Origin: an uncultured Methylotenera sp.
GTDB taxonomy: Bacteria > Pseudomonadota > Gammaproteobacteria > Burkholderiales > Methylophilaceae
Direction of reading: 5' to 3'
DNA length: 12,086 nucleotides
Assembly (NCBI RefSeq): GCF_946479685.1
Contig: NZ_CAMLGS010000051.1
Coordinates: forward strand, 1 to 12,086
Part shown: one piece after another, positions 1 to 6,279 of the stretch
How the letters are laid out: each line of letters opens with the position of its first letter
Position numbering within the stretch: the first letter of the stretch is position 1
Program-made: the position numbers and the translations under genes
Notes under the pieces: model-generated
What the model saw: only the letters and a program-made list of their open reading frames with translations
What the model was told of the DNA's origin: nothing
The model's database searches: none

Positions 1-78
1 AAGGCTAAAAAGCCAGTAGCGGAGGCTCAGCAAGATAAACCAAATAACCATGCGCGCATTCGGAGACGCTATGAATAG
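1..78 (+). CDS. lptC: LptC, LPS export protein, C-terminal end (partial)
   Basis: Frame 1 is open from the left edge to a TAG at 76-78 and gives a 25-residue basic tail ending in HARIRRRYE. It overlaps the lptA start by 8 bases (ATGAATAG). LptC is the bitopic inner-membrane protein that receives LPS from LptB2FG and passes it to LptA, and in Proteobacteria its gene sits directly upstream of lptA. The visible tail has no diagnostic motif, although an ending of the type RVRGxYE is common in LptC proteins. The call rests mainly on position, frame and the overlap with lptA. The body of the protein lies outside the window. Confidence 0.6.
   Translation, partial: KAKKPVAEAQQDKPNNHARIRRRYE
62..66 (+). 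promoter_or_regulatory. Shine-Dalgarno site of lptA (decides the start)
   Basis: GGAGA lies 4 bases before the ATG at 71. The in-frame ATG at 50 and the ATG at 89 have no comparable site (a T-run precedes 89), so 71 is the preferred start. The site lies inside the end of the lptC frame, which suggests translational coupling. Confidence 0.6.
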
Positions 79-745
79 GCAGTTTTTTATGATTAAAACC
101 AACACATTACTCAACCTGCTGCTGTGTGGGAGTTTGTTGTTGGGTGTGGCTGGTCGTGCATGGGCCGAAGCAGCGGACCGTGATAAGCCGATTGATTTGG
201 AAGCGGATACCATGAAGGTGGATGATGCCAAGCAAATCAGTACCTATACCGGTAATGTGATATTGACCCAAGGCACTTTGGAAATCCGTGCCGATAAGTT
301 GATCGTGCGTGAAGATAAGGAAGGTTTTCAGCACAGCACTTCTTTAGGTAATCCGACCACCTTTAAGCAAAAGCTGGAAGGCAAGAGTGAATACATTCAG
401 GGCAGCGCGCAGCGCATTGAGTATGACGGACGTATGGATAAAGTGCAGTTGTACACCAAAGCTTGGGTGAAACGCGGTGAGGATGTGGTGCATGGCGATT
501 ACATTATGTATGACGCCAATGCCGAGTATGCTGAGGTGATTGGTGGTAATTCTCAATCGGCCACGCCAGGCTCTGGTCGTGTGCGTGCGGTGATTCAGCC
601 TAAGAGCAAAAAAGCCCCGGTAGAAATTAAGCCGGCAGAGCCTGTCAATAAACCTAAGCCTGAGACTTCTACCGGCCCTATCCCTACGGTTAAAGACGCA
701 AGATTCAGCCGTACCCTAGAAGTCAGCAGAAATGCTGGGCAATAG
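71..745 (+). CDS. lptA: LptA, periplasmic LPS transport bridge protein
   Basis: LptA forms the periplasmic beta-jellyroll bridge that carries LPS from LptC at the inner membrane to LptD at the outer membrane. From the ATG at 71 the protein has 224 residues. An N-terminal signal peptide is visible: Arg3 and Lys9, a hydrophobic stretch around residues 13-28, and an AWA cleavage site near residue 32. The OstA/LptA domain follows at about 39-170, starting KPIDLEADTMKVDD, with the family pattern of repeated short strands (YTGNVILTQG, IRADKLIV, EGKSEYIQGSAQ, VHGDYIMYD). The C-terminal 50 residues are a Pro/Lys-rich tail. The in-frame ATG at 50 would add seven residues and place it inside lptC. The gene lies between lptC and lptB, as is usual. 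A second in-frame stop (TAA, 749-751) follows TAG. Confidence 0.93.
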   Translation: MNRQFFMIKTNTLLNLLLCGSLLLGVAGRAWAEAADRDKPIDLEADTMKVDDAKQISTYTGNVILTQGTLEIRADKLIVREDKEGFQHSTSLGNPTTFKQKLEGKSEYIQGSAQRIEYDGRMDKVQLYTKAWVKRGEDVVHGDYIMYDANAEYAEVIGGNSQSATPGSGRVRAVIQPKSKKAPVEIKPAEPVNKPKPETSTGPIPTVKDARFSRTLEVSRNAGQ

Positions 746-750
746 TTTTA

Positions 751-793
751 AACGATAACCGCAAGAACGATAACCACAAGATATAACTGTAAG
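751..793 (+). repeat. 15-bp degenerate tandem repeat in the lptA-lptB spacer
   Basis: AACGATAACCGCAAG (751-765) is followed directly by AACGATAACCACAAG (766-780), with one mismatch in 15. A decayed third copy, ATATAACTGTAAG, lies at 781-793. The repeat fills most of the 63-bp gap between the lptA stop and the lptB start. No Shine-Dalgarno sequence of any strength is seen in it. Confidence 0.75.
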
Positions 794-808
794 ATTAAGT
801 GAACAATA

Positions 809-1531
809 ATGAGCGAATTAACTGTAGAAAGTTTACGTAAGTCCTACGGCGCCCGCACGGTAGTGCAGGATATCTCGTTAACGATTAAAAGTGGCGAGGT
901 GGTAGGTTTGCTTGGGCCAAATGGCGCGGGTAAAACCACCAGCTTTTATATGATTGTGGGTTTAGTGGCGTTGGACGCTGGTAGGATTGCCCTGGACGGC
1001 GCAGAGCTGAGCCATATGCCGATTCATATGCGCGCTAGGATGGGCTTGTCTTACTTGCCACAGGAAGCCTCTATTTTCCGCAAGCTAACGGTGTCTGAAA
1101 ATATTTTAGCTATCTTGCAGTTGCAGGATATTTCCGAGGATGAAATGTCCGCCCGTTTGGAGTCCTTGCTGGAGGAGCTGCATATTACGCATATCCGTGA
1201 CAGCGCCGCGGTGAGCCTGTCTGGCGGTGAGCGTCGCCGTGTAGAAATTGCACGCTGTTTGGCATCCGACCCTAGCTTTATTTTGTTAGATGAACCGTTT
1301 GCCGGTATCGACCCTATCGCGGTGATCGATATTCAGCAGATCATCCGTTTCTTAAGTGCGCGCAATATTGGCGTGCTGATTACAGACCATAACGTACGCG
1401 AAACTTTGGGTATCTGTGACCGTGCTTATATTGTGAACCAAGGTCATGTGTTTGCCTCCGGGGTGCCGAGTGAGATTGTGGCAAACGAAAGCGTGCGTGA
1501 AGTGTATTTGGGTAAAGATTTCCGCCTATGA
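809..1531 (+). CDS. lptB: LptB, ATPase of the LPS export ABC transporter
   Basis: LptB is the cytoplasmic ATPase dimer of LptB2FG, which extracts LPS from the inner membrane and pushes it along the LptC-LptA bridge. The 240-residue length is normal for the family. Motifs seen are Walker [10 protein letters not shown] (36-44), the Q-loop Gln85 in LPQEASIF, the ABC signature LSGGE (137-141), Walker B FILLDE (157-162) with catalytic Glu162, and the H-loop His194 in ITDHNVRE. The [17 protein letters not shown] stretch is typical of LptB rather than of amino-acid importer ATPases. The start has only a weak ribosome site. The stop overlaps the rpoN start (ATGA), so the two genes are translationally coupled. 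Confidence 0.96.
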   Translation: MSELTVESLRKSYGARTVVQDISLTIKSGEVVGLLGPNGAGKTTSFYMIVGLVALDAGRIALDGAELSHMPIHMRARMGLSYLPQEASIFRKLTVSENILAILQLQDISEDEMSARLESLLEELHITHIRDSAAVSLSGGERRRVEIARCLASDPSFILLDEPFAGIDPIAVIDIQQIIRFLSARNIGVLITDHNVRETLGICDRAYIVNQGHVFASGVPSEIVANESVREVYLGKDFRL

Positions 1532-3105
1532 AGCAAGGGTTACAACTAAAGTTTTCACAGAATCTATCGCTGACTCCGCAGCTGCAGCAGGCTATTCGAC
1601 TGTTGCAGCTTTCAACACTGGAGTTGAATCAAGAGATTGATGTGCTGATGCAAACCAACCCGTTGCTGGAGCGGGGTGACGATACTGAAGATGAGTACGG
1701 CAACGCTGTTGAGCCGCAGGCTGATGGTGCGGACTTGTCTGCAGCCAGCCTTGATGCGGCAGAAGCTAAACCGGATTTTGAAAGTTTTGATGCCGAGTAT
1801 GTAGACGCCGCTGATGGGTTCAGTGGCGCGGAAGCTGCAACGACCAGCGTTGCTGACACGTCTGAGTCTGCCGATTTTGATGTGCCTGCTAGCGAGTACA
1901 CAGATACGTTTGCGGCGGAATTTAATGATGAGTTTGATGAGTTCTCCAATGGTAGCCGCTGGGATGAGAACACCATGCCGGCAGATGATGACAGCGACTT
2001 TAAGCCGCAGGAAACATTGCAGACCAGCTTGCGTGAGCATCTACTGTCGCAATTAAAGCTGATGCCGCTATCTGAGCGTGACCAGTCACTGGCGCTGATG
2101 TTGGTGGATAGCATTAACGATGATGGCTATCTAGAGCAGTCGCTGGAAGAAATCGCAGAGCTGATGCCGGAAGAGCTGGAAATCGACGCGATAGAGTTGC
2201 AAACGGCGCTGCGCCATGTGCAGCATTTAGACCCTGCTGGGGTAGGTGCGCGTAGCTTAAGTGAGTGCTTGCTACTGCAGCTGGAGGTGCTGCCTAAAGA
2301 TACTCCATACATAACGTTAGCCAGCTTGGTGGCTGAGCGCTACCTGCCGGTATTGGCCTCGCGTGATTTTGTGAAACTACGTAAAGAGCTGGGCTGTGAT
2401 GAGGCTACCTTGAAGCAGGTGCAGCAGTTGATTACCAGCTTAAATCCACGCCCCGGCAGTGCGTTTAGCCATATAGGCTCAGAGCACTACATCCAGCATG
2501 AAGTAATTGTTAAAAAGGTAAAAGGTATCTGGATTGCCAGCTTGAATGACAGCGTGATACCTAAGCTGAAAATCAACCAACTGTATGCCGGCATCCTGAA
2601 GCGTAACCGCGATAGCTCCAGCCAATATTTGCAAAGCCAGATGCAGGAAGCCAAGTGGATGATTAAGAATATCCAGCAGCGCTTTTCTACCATTTTGCGT
2701 GTATCGCAGGCGATTGTAGATAGGCAGCGTAACTTCCTGGAGTATGGTGAGGTCGCTATGCGTCCATTGGTGCTGCGTGAGATTGCTGATGAGCTGGATT
2801 TGCACGAATCGACGATTTCACGAGTAACTACCAATAAATACATGCTGACACCGCGCGGTATTTTTGAGCTTAAATACTTCTTTGGCAGTTCAGTGGCGAC
2901 CGATGCCGGTGGTACCTGTTCGGCAACTGCGATTCGCGCATTGATTAAGCAATTGGTGGATCAGGAAAACCCAAGGAAACCATACTCGGATAATCAGATT
3001 ACCGATTTGCTGGCAAAGCAGGGAATTGTGGTCGCGCGCCGCACTATTGCCAAGTATCGCGAGTCTATGAATATCGCGCCGGCCAGCTTAAGAAAGTCTT
3101 TATAA
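1528..3105 (+). CDS. rpoN: RpoN, RNA polymerase sigma-54 factor
   Basis: Sigma-54 directs RNA polymerase to -24/-12 promoters that need an AAA+ activator; nitrogen and other specialised functions depend on it. Region I (1-49) is Gln/Leu-rich ([19 protein letters not shown]). Region II is an acidic linker at about 50-162, long for the family. The core-binding domain spans about 165-330, a helix-turn-helix region about 414-450 ([20 protein letters not shown]), and the RpoN box reads [10 protein letters not shown] at 503-512. The total of 525 residues compares with 477 in E. coli; the excess lies mainly in region II. The box has Ile where Val is the commonest residue, a conservative change. The start overlaps lptB by four bases without a good Shine-Dalgarno site. 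The lptB-rpoN-hpf order is conserved across Proteobacteria. Confidence 0.97.
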   Translation: MKQGLQLKFSQNLSLTPQLQQAIRLLQLSTLELNQEIDVLMQTNPLLERGDDTEDEYGNAVEPQADGADLSAASLDAAEAKPDFESFDAEYVDAADGFSGAEAATTSVADTSESADFDVPASEYTDTFAAEFNDEFDEFSNGSRWDENTMPADDDSDFKPQETLQTSLREHLLSQLKLMPLSERDQSLALMLVDSINDDGYLEQSLEEIAELMPEELEIDAIELQTALRHVQHLDPAGVGARSLSECLLLQLEVLPKDTPYITLASLVAERYLPVLASRDFVKLRKELGCDEATLKQVQQLITSLNPRPGSAFSHIGSEHYIQHEVIVKKVKGIWIASLNDSVIPKLKINQLYAGILKRNRDSSSQYLQSQMQEAKWMIKNIQQRFSTILRVSQAIVDRQRNFLEYGEVAMRPLVLREIADELDLHESTISRVTTNKYMLTPRGIFELKYFFGSSVATDAGGTCSATAIRALIKQLVDQENPRKPYSDNQITDLLAKQGIVVARRTIAKYRESMNIAPASLRKSL

Positions 3106-3144
3106 ATGGATTGTTGAAGTCTACGTAAAAAATTGTTGATTTCC

Positions 3145-3173
3145 TTGCCACAGAGCGGATGAAAAGTTGTAAA
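3145..3173 (+). promoter_or_regulatory. Candidate sigma-70 promoter of hpf
   Basis: TTGCCA (3145-3150, 5 of 6 matches to TTGACA) is separated by 17 bp from TGTAAA (3168-3173, 4 of 6 matches to TATAAT) in the 145-bp gap between rpoN and hpf. It could give hpf and the downstream pts genes transcription independent of the lpt operon. No terminator is visible after rpoN, so readthrough is also likely. This is found by eye only. Confidence 0.4.
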
Positions 3174-3236
3174 CTGAAATTGTTCTGTAAGTCTTAATCA
3201 CGAACCTCTAAGAATTAATATTTGCGGAATATTTTC

Positions 3237-3244
3237 AAAAGGAG
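3237..3244 (+). promoter_or_regulatory. Strong Shine-Dalgarno site of hpf
   Basis: AAAAGGAG lies 6 bases before the hpf ATG and is the best ribosome site in the window, consistent with a highly made protein. Just upstream, AATATT occurs at 3217-3222 and again at 3228-3233. These can pair into a weak AU-only stem, of doubtful significance. Confidence 0.65.
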
Positions 3245-3250
3245 CAAGTC

Positions 3251-3577
3251 ATGAATTTACAATTAACAGGTCATCATTTAGAAATTACGCCCGCTTTACG
3301 TGACTATGTCACCAGTAAGTTAACTAAAATCAGCAATCACTTTGATCATGTGATCGATGTCAAGGTGACCATGAGTGTTGAAAAGCTGGCTCAAAAGGTT
3401 GAAGCTACACTGCATGTGCCTGGTAATGATTTACACGCAGAATGCCAAGATGAGAATATGTATAGTGCAATCGATATGTTGACCGACAAGCTGGACCGTC
3501 AAGTGGTGAAACATAAAGAGAAAAATACAAATCATCACAAAGCGAATGGTGCAGTAAAGCATCAAAACATTGACTGA
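3251..3577 (+). CDS. hpf: Short-form ribosome hibernation promoting factor (HPF/YhbH)
   Basis: HPF binds the 30S decoding channel in slow growth and promotes inactive 100S ribosome dimers together with RMF, or dampens translation like RaiA/YfiA. The 108-residue protein has the S30AE fold pattern: MNLQLTGHHLEITPALRDYV at 1-20, KISNHFDHVIDVKVTM at about 26-41, then DLHAECQDENMYSAIDMLTDKLDRQ around 60-80. The tail is basic, with His and Lys (KHKEKNTNHHK). It lacks the C-terminal dimerisation domain of long HPF. Its position after rpoN matches the classical yhbH locus. In most relatives ptsN follows it; here hprK follows after 38 T-rich bases. Confidence 0.94.
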   Translation: MNLQLTGHHLEITPALRDYVTSKLTKISNHFDHVIDVKVTMSVEKLAQKVEATLHVPGNDLHAECQDENMYSAIDMLTDKLDRQVVKHKEKNTNHHKANGAVKHQNID

Positions 3578-3615
3578 GTTTTTTTAGTATTTAATTCTTT
3601 TTTGTTACCTTAAAT

Positions 3616-4557
3616 ATGGCTCAATTCAACGTCGCTGAGCTATTCAAACAAACCCGCCGTAAACTCAAGCTAAATTGGGTTGCAGGACTCAACGGCGGGT
3701 CAAATACTCTCACCAGCGAAACAGTTACCAAACCATCTCTGGCGCTTATTGGCCATCTTAATTTTGTACACCCTAACCGAGTGCAGGTGCTGGGCTGTGC
3801 TGAGATGGACTATATTACCAATTTGCCAAGCGCTGATGCTGAGCGCGCCATTAATAATTTGTTTTCCACCGACTTAGCTGCGGTCATTGTGGCTAACGGT
3901 GAAAAGGTGCTGGATATGTTGTTGGCTGCGGCCAACCAGCACAACGTACCACTATTTACCTCTACTTTACGCAGCCCAGAGCTCATGGATATCTTGAGCC
4001 ACTTCCTGGCGCAGGCCATGGCTGAATCTATCAGCGTACACGGCGTGTTTATGGAGGTGCAGGGTTTTGGTGTGCTACTCAAGGGTGAGGCTGCCATCGG
4101 TAAGAGCGAGCTTGCGTTAGAGTTGATCTCACGCGGTCATCGCTTGATTGCCGATGATATTGTAGACTTTTTCCGCATCTCGCCAGAGCGTATTGAGGGG
4201 CGTTGCCCACCGTTGCTGGAAGACTTTCTGGAAGTCCGCGGCTTAGGCATTCTAAATATACGCGCATTGTTTGGTGATAATGCGGTTAAGCCTACCAAGC
4301 CATTAGATTTAATTATTCAGCTGGAAAAGGCTGACTTGCAAACGTTGCAAATGCTGGATCGCTTGAGTATTAAAACCCAGCATGAAGAAGTGCTGGGATT
4401 GAAAGTGACCAAAGTCCATATCCCGATTGCTGCCGGACGAAACATCGCGGTGTTGGTCGAAGTTGCGGTACGTAACCATATGCTACTGTTACGTGGGATA
4501 AACGCAACCAAGCAGCTGATGCAGCGCCAGCAGCGTGCTATGAAACAGCTCAAGTAG
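3616..4557 (+). CDS. hprK: HprK, HPr kinase/phosphorylase
   Basis: HprK phosphorylates HPr on Ser46 with ATP or pyrophosphate and removes that phosphate again with inorganic phosphate, setting how much HPr is free for the PTS chain. The 313-residue length is normal. The N-terminal domain (1 to about 130) starts MAQFNVAELFKQTRRKLKL, as in other betaproteobacterial copies, which supports this start. The kinase domain shows the conserved His142, the P-loop GEAAIGKSE at 157-165, the DD pair at 180-181, the family signature LEVRGLGILNIRALFG at 205-220, and AAGRN at 272-276. The P-loop departs from the usual G-D/E-S-G-x-G-K-S: Ala replaces Ser and Gly, while the core GxxxxGKS is kept. No Shine-Dalgarno sequence is seen; the leader is T-rich. 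The target HPr is encoded 1.4 kb downstream. Confidence 0.95.
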   Translation: MAQFNVAELFKQTRRKLKLNWVAGLNGGSNTLTSETVTKPSLALIGHLNFVHPNRVQVLGCAEMDYITNLPSADAERAINNLFSTDLAAVIVANGEKVLDMLLAAANQHNVPLFTSTLRSPELMDILSHFLAQAMAESISVHGVFMEVQGFGVLLKGEAAIGKSELALELISRGHRLIADDIVDFFRISPERIEGRCPPLLEDFLEVRGLGILNIRALFGDNAVKPTKPLDLIIQLEKADLQTLQMLDRLSIKTQHEEVLGLKVTKVHIPIAAGRNIAVLVEVAVRNHMLLLRGINATKQLMQRQQRAMKQLK

Positions 4558-4592
4558 CATACTGCTGCTCAAGTAAAAAATAACACAAGTAA
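4548..4592 (+). repeat. Repeated hprK 3' end (CAAGTAR) in the spacer
   Basis: The last Lys codon and stop of hprK lie in GCTCAAGTAG (4548-4557). Nine of these bases recur as GCTCAAGTA at 4567-4575, and CAAGTAA recurs at 4586-4592. The spacings (19 and 16 bp) are not multiples of three from the hprK frame throughout, so the copies are not all in frame with the gene. The match is short and could partly be chance. Confidence 0.4.
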
Positions 4593-4598
4593 TTCTGT

Positions 4599-4630
4599 AC
4601 TAGCATTCATCAACACTAGCATTTATCAAT
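4599..4630 (+). repeat. 16-bp tandem repeat in the hprK-rapZ spacer
   Basis: ACTAGCATTCATCAAC (4599-4614) is followed directly by ACTAGCATTTATCAAT (4615-4630), with 14 of 16 identical. It occupies the 93-bp gap before rapZ. No clear Shine-Dalgarno sequence follows it before the rapZ ATG at 4651. Confidence 0.75.
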
Positions 4631-4650
4631 CCAATGGTACATTAACACCA

Positions 4651-5484
4651 ATGAAACAACTGATTATTGTCACCGGCCTGTCTGGCTCAGGTAAGAGTAT
4701 TGCATTACGCGCGCTGGAAGACAGCGGCTATTACTGCATAGATAACTTGCCGGCGACGATGCTGGATACAATTGCCGAGCATTTGCATGCTAATCATCAA
4801 CGCATTGCGATTAGCATTGATAGCCGTAGTGCGGCAATTGAAACCTTGCCTGCGCATATTGAGCAGCTTAAAGCGCAACATATTGATGTGCAGGTATTGT
4901 TTTTGGAGTCAAATGTTGAAACGCTGGTCAAACGCTTTAGTGAAACCAGACGTAAGCACCCATTGAGCGAAGCCTCAACCACACTGGCCGAAAGCATCGC
5001 GCTGGAGCGTGATTTGCTGGGTGGGCTAGGTAGCCTGGGGCATGTGATAGACACGAGTTATTTAAGTGCCAATACACTGCGCGGCTGGGTGAAAGAGGTG
5101 GTTTCTATTGAGCACATCGGTTTGACTTTGTTGTTTACATCGTTCGGCTTTAAGCATGGTATTCCACTGGATGCGGATTTTGTGTTTGATGTACGCTGCT
5201 TGCCTAACCCACATTACGACCCGGCACTACGTGACCTCACCGGCCGTGATGAAAAGGTGCAGGAATTTTTAAGGGATCATGCAACCGTGAGTGAGATGAT
5301 GCAAGATCTTCGCGCTTATGTTGAGAAATGGCTGCCTTGTTTTATACAGGATAACCGCAGCTACCTCACGGTGGCGGTTGGCTGCACCGGTGGTCAGCAT
5401 CGTTCTGTGTACTTGGTGGAGATGTTGAGTTTATACTTTAAAGATAAGCAGAAAGTATTAACGCGACACCGTGAATTAAAATAA
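4651..5484 (+). CDS. rapZ: RapZ (YhbJ/YvcJ family), nucleotide- and RNA-binding regulator
   Basis: In E. coli RapZ binds the small RNA GlmZ, presents it to RNase E and senses glucosamine-6-phosphate, so tuning GlmS and cell-envelope precursor supply; its role in Betaproteobacteria is less clear. The 277-residue protein has Walker A GLSGSGKS at 9-16 followed by the family stretch SGYYCIDNLPATML. The C-terminal half carries LLFTSFGFKHGIPLDADFVF, DVRCLPNPHYDPALRDLTG and the anion-binding GCTGGQHRSVYL. The tail is basic (KDKQKVLTRHRELK), as expected for RNA contacts, but a few residues shorter than in E. coli (284). The gene is placed between hprK and the PTS carriers, the usual context. No Shine-Dalgarno sequence is apparent. 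Confidence 0.95.
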   Translation: MKQLIIVTGLSGSGKSIALRALEDSGYYCIDNLPATMLDTIAEHLHANHQRIAISIDSRSAAIETLPAHIEQLKAQHIDVQVLFLESNVETLVKRFSETRRKHPLSEASTTLAESIALERDLLGGLGSLGHVIDTSYLSANTLRGWVKEVVSIEHIGLTLLFTSFGFKHGIPLDADFVFDVRCLPNPHYDPALRDLTGRDEKVQEFLRDHATVSEMMQDLRAYVEKWLPCFIQDNRSYLTVAVGCTGGQHRSVYLVEMLSLYFKDKQKVLTRHRELK

Positions 5485-5538
5485 GACCAAGCATTAAAGT
5501 AAAGCCAAAAGTTAGAGTAAAACTGGGCATTAAAATAA
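5467..5538 (+). repeat. 18-bp in-phase tandem repeat over the rapZ stop
   Basis: Four consecutive 18-bp units run from the last rapZ codons into the spacer: CACCGTGAATTAAAATAA, GACCAAGCATTAAAGTAA, AGCCAAAAGTTAGAGTAA and AACTGGGCATTAAAATAA. Each ends in TAA, at 5482, 5500, 5518 and 5536, all in the rapZ frame. Pairs I compared share 12 to 14 of 18 bases. The first unit is coding and includes the real stop. A shifted, decayed fifth copy (GGTATTAAACAATG) runs into the EIIA start codon. Confidence 0.8.
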
Positions 5539-5557
5539 ATAGGATTGGTATTAAACA

Positions 5558-5980
5558 ATGATAGGTATTTTGATTGTGACGCATGGTGCACTGGGTGAAA
5601 GCCTGATTTCGTGCGCGAGCCATGTGTTGGGCGGTGTGCCGGCGCAGACTGCAACGTTAGCGATTAATAGTCAGGATGACCCCAATGTGGTGTTACCTAA
5701 GGCGCAAGCTTTGGTTGCGCAGCTCAATAGCGGTGATGGCGTGTTGGTGCTGTCTGATATGTACGGTGCTACGCCATGTAATATTGTCACCAAGCTGTGG
5801 CAGCCGGGCATGGTTGCTGGGGTGGCGGGTGTGAACTTGCCGATGCTGGTACGTGCCATGACTTACAGACATGAGCCGCTTAATGTAGTTGTAGAAAAAG
5901 CCCTCAGTGGCGGCCGTGAGGGTGTGGTGCAGTTTACCAGCCAGCAATGCGAGCGCTATGAGCAGGGTTCCTCCCAATAA
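5558..5980 (+). CDS. Single-domain PTS EIIA component, mannose family
   Basis: This is a free-standing EIIA of the mannose/fructose/sorbose family, which accepts phosphate from HPr~P. The 140-residue protein begins MIGILIVTHGALGESL; His9 is the expected phosphorylation site. Other family landmarks are VLVLSDMYGATPCNI (62-76) and the GVNLPMLVRAM stretch (91-101). There is no linked IIB domain and no IIC/IID permease in the window, so a sensory or regulatory role is more likely than sugar uptake. The start is preceded by AGGA 13 bases away, a weak site. The gene ends in tandem in-frame stops (TAA TAG) 29 bases before HPr. It is sometimes named manX or ptsA by analogy; no symbol is given because the function is not shown. 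Confidence 0.92.
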   Translation: MIGILIVTHGALGESLISCASHVLGGVPAQTATLAINSQDDPNVVLPKAQALVAQLNSGDGVLVLSDMYGATPCNIVTKLWQPGMVAGVAGVNLPMLVRAMTYRHEPLNVVVEKALSGGREGVVQFTSQQCERYEQGSSQ

Positions 5981-6009
5981 TAGATTTTACAAAGAACTAG
6001 GTCCAAAGC

Positions 6010-6279
6010 ATGATTAGTAAAGAGCTGGAAATTATTAACAAACTGGGGTTGCATGCACGTGCGTCGACCAAGCTGACACAAGCCGCTGGCAAGTTTGCGA
6101 GCGAGGTGTGGATTACGCGCAATGGTCGCCGCGTCAACGCCAAAAGCATTATGGGCGTGATGATGTTGGCCGCAGCCAAAGGCTCTATGGTGACTTTAGA
6201 GGCTAGTGGTGCAGACGAGGATACTGCCATCGACACCTTGGTGGCACTGATTAATAACCGTTTCGGTGAGGATGAATGA
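6010..6279 (+). CDS. ptsH: HPr, phosphocarrier protein
   Basis: HPr carries phosphate from Enzyme I to EIIA through His15 and is the substrate of HprK at Ser46. The 89-residue protein shows both sites: GLHARAS with His15 and Arg17, and NAKSIMGVMML with Ser46. Length and start are typical. AGGT lies 7 bases upstream as a modest ribosome site. The last bases overlap the Enzyme I start (ATGA), which implies coupled translation of the two partners. The presence of both His15 and Ser46 motifs with hprK nearby indicates dual control of this HPr. Confidence 0.97.
   Translation: MISKELEIINKLGLHARASTKLTQAAGKFASEVWITRNGRRVNAKSIMGVMMLAAAKGSMVTLEASGADEDTAIDTLVALINNRFGEDE

Noticed and set aside
50..70. 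Upstream ATG at 50 as the start of lptA
   Set aside because: It lies well inside the lptC frame, has no Shine-Dalgarno site, and would lengthen the region before the signal peptide. The ATG at 71 has GGAGA in place.
1612..2114. Long open frames on the - strand opposite the rpoN acidic linker (142 and 161 codons)
   Set aside because: They are composition shadows of a skewed acidic coding stretch. They have no ribosome sites or recognisable protein features, and the + strand gene is certain.
3106..3117. Three-codon minigene (ATG GAT TGT TGA) directly after the rpoN stop
   Set aside because: It is too short to support, has no ribosome site, and is expected by chance.
3130..3180. Possible sigma-54 promoter near TTGCCA upstream of hpf
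   Set aside because: The reverse complement contains TGGCAA, but no TTGC element follows at the required distance, and the orientation would be away from hpf.
3579..3604. T-runs after hpf as an intrinsic terminator
   Set aside because: Only a 5-bp A/T-rich stem (AAAAC with GTTTT) with a 9-base loop can form before the first T-run. It is too weak to claim, and hprK appears to belong to the same transcript.
5467..5538. CRISPR-like array after rapZ
   Set aside because: The units are only 18 bp, adjacent without spacers, and degenerate, and no cas genes are present.
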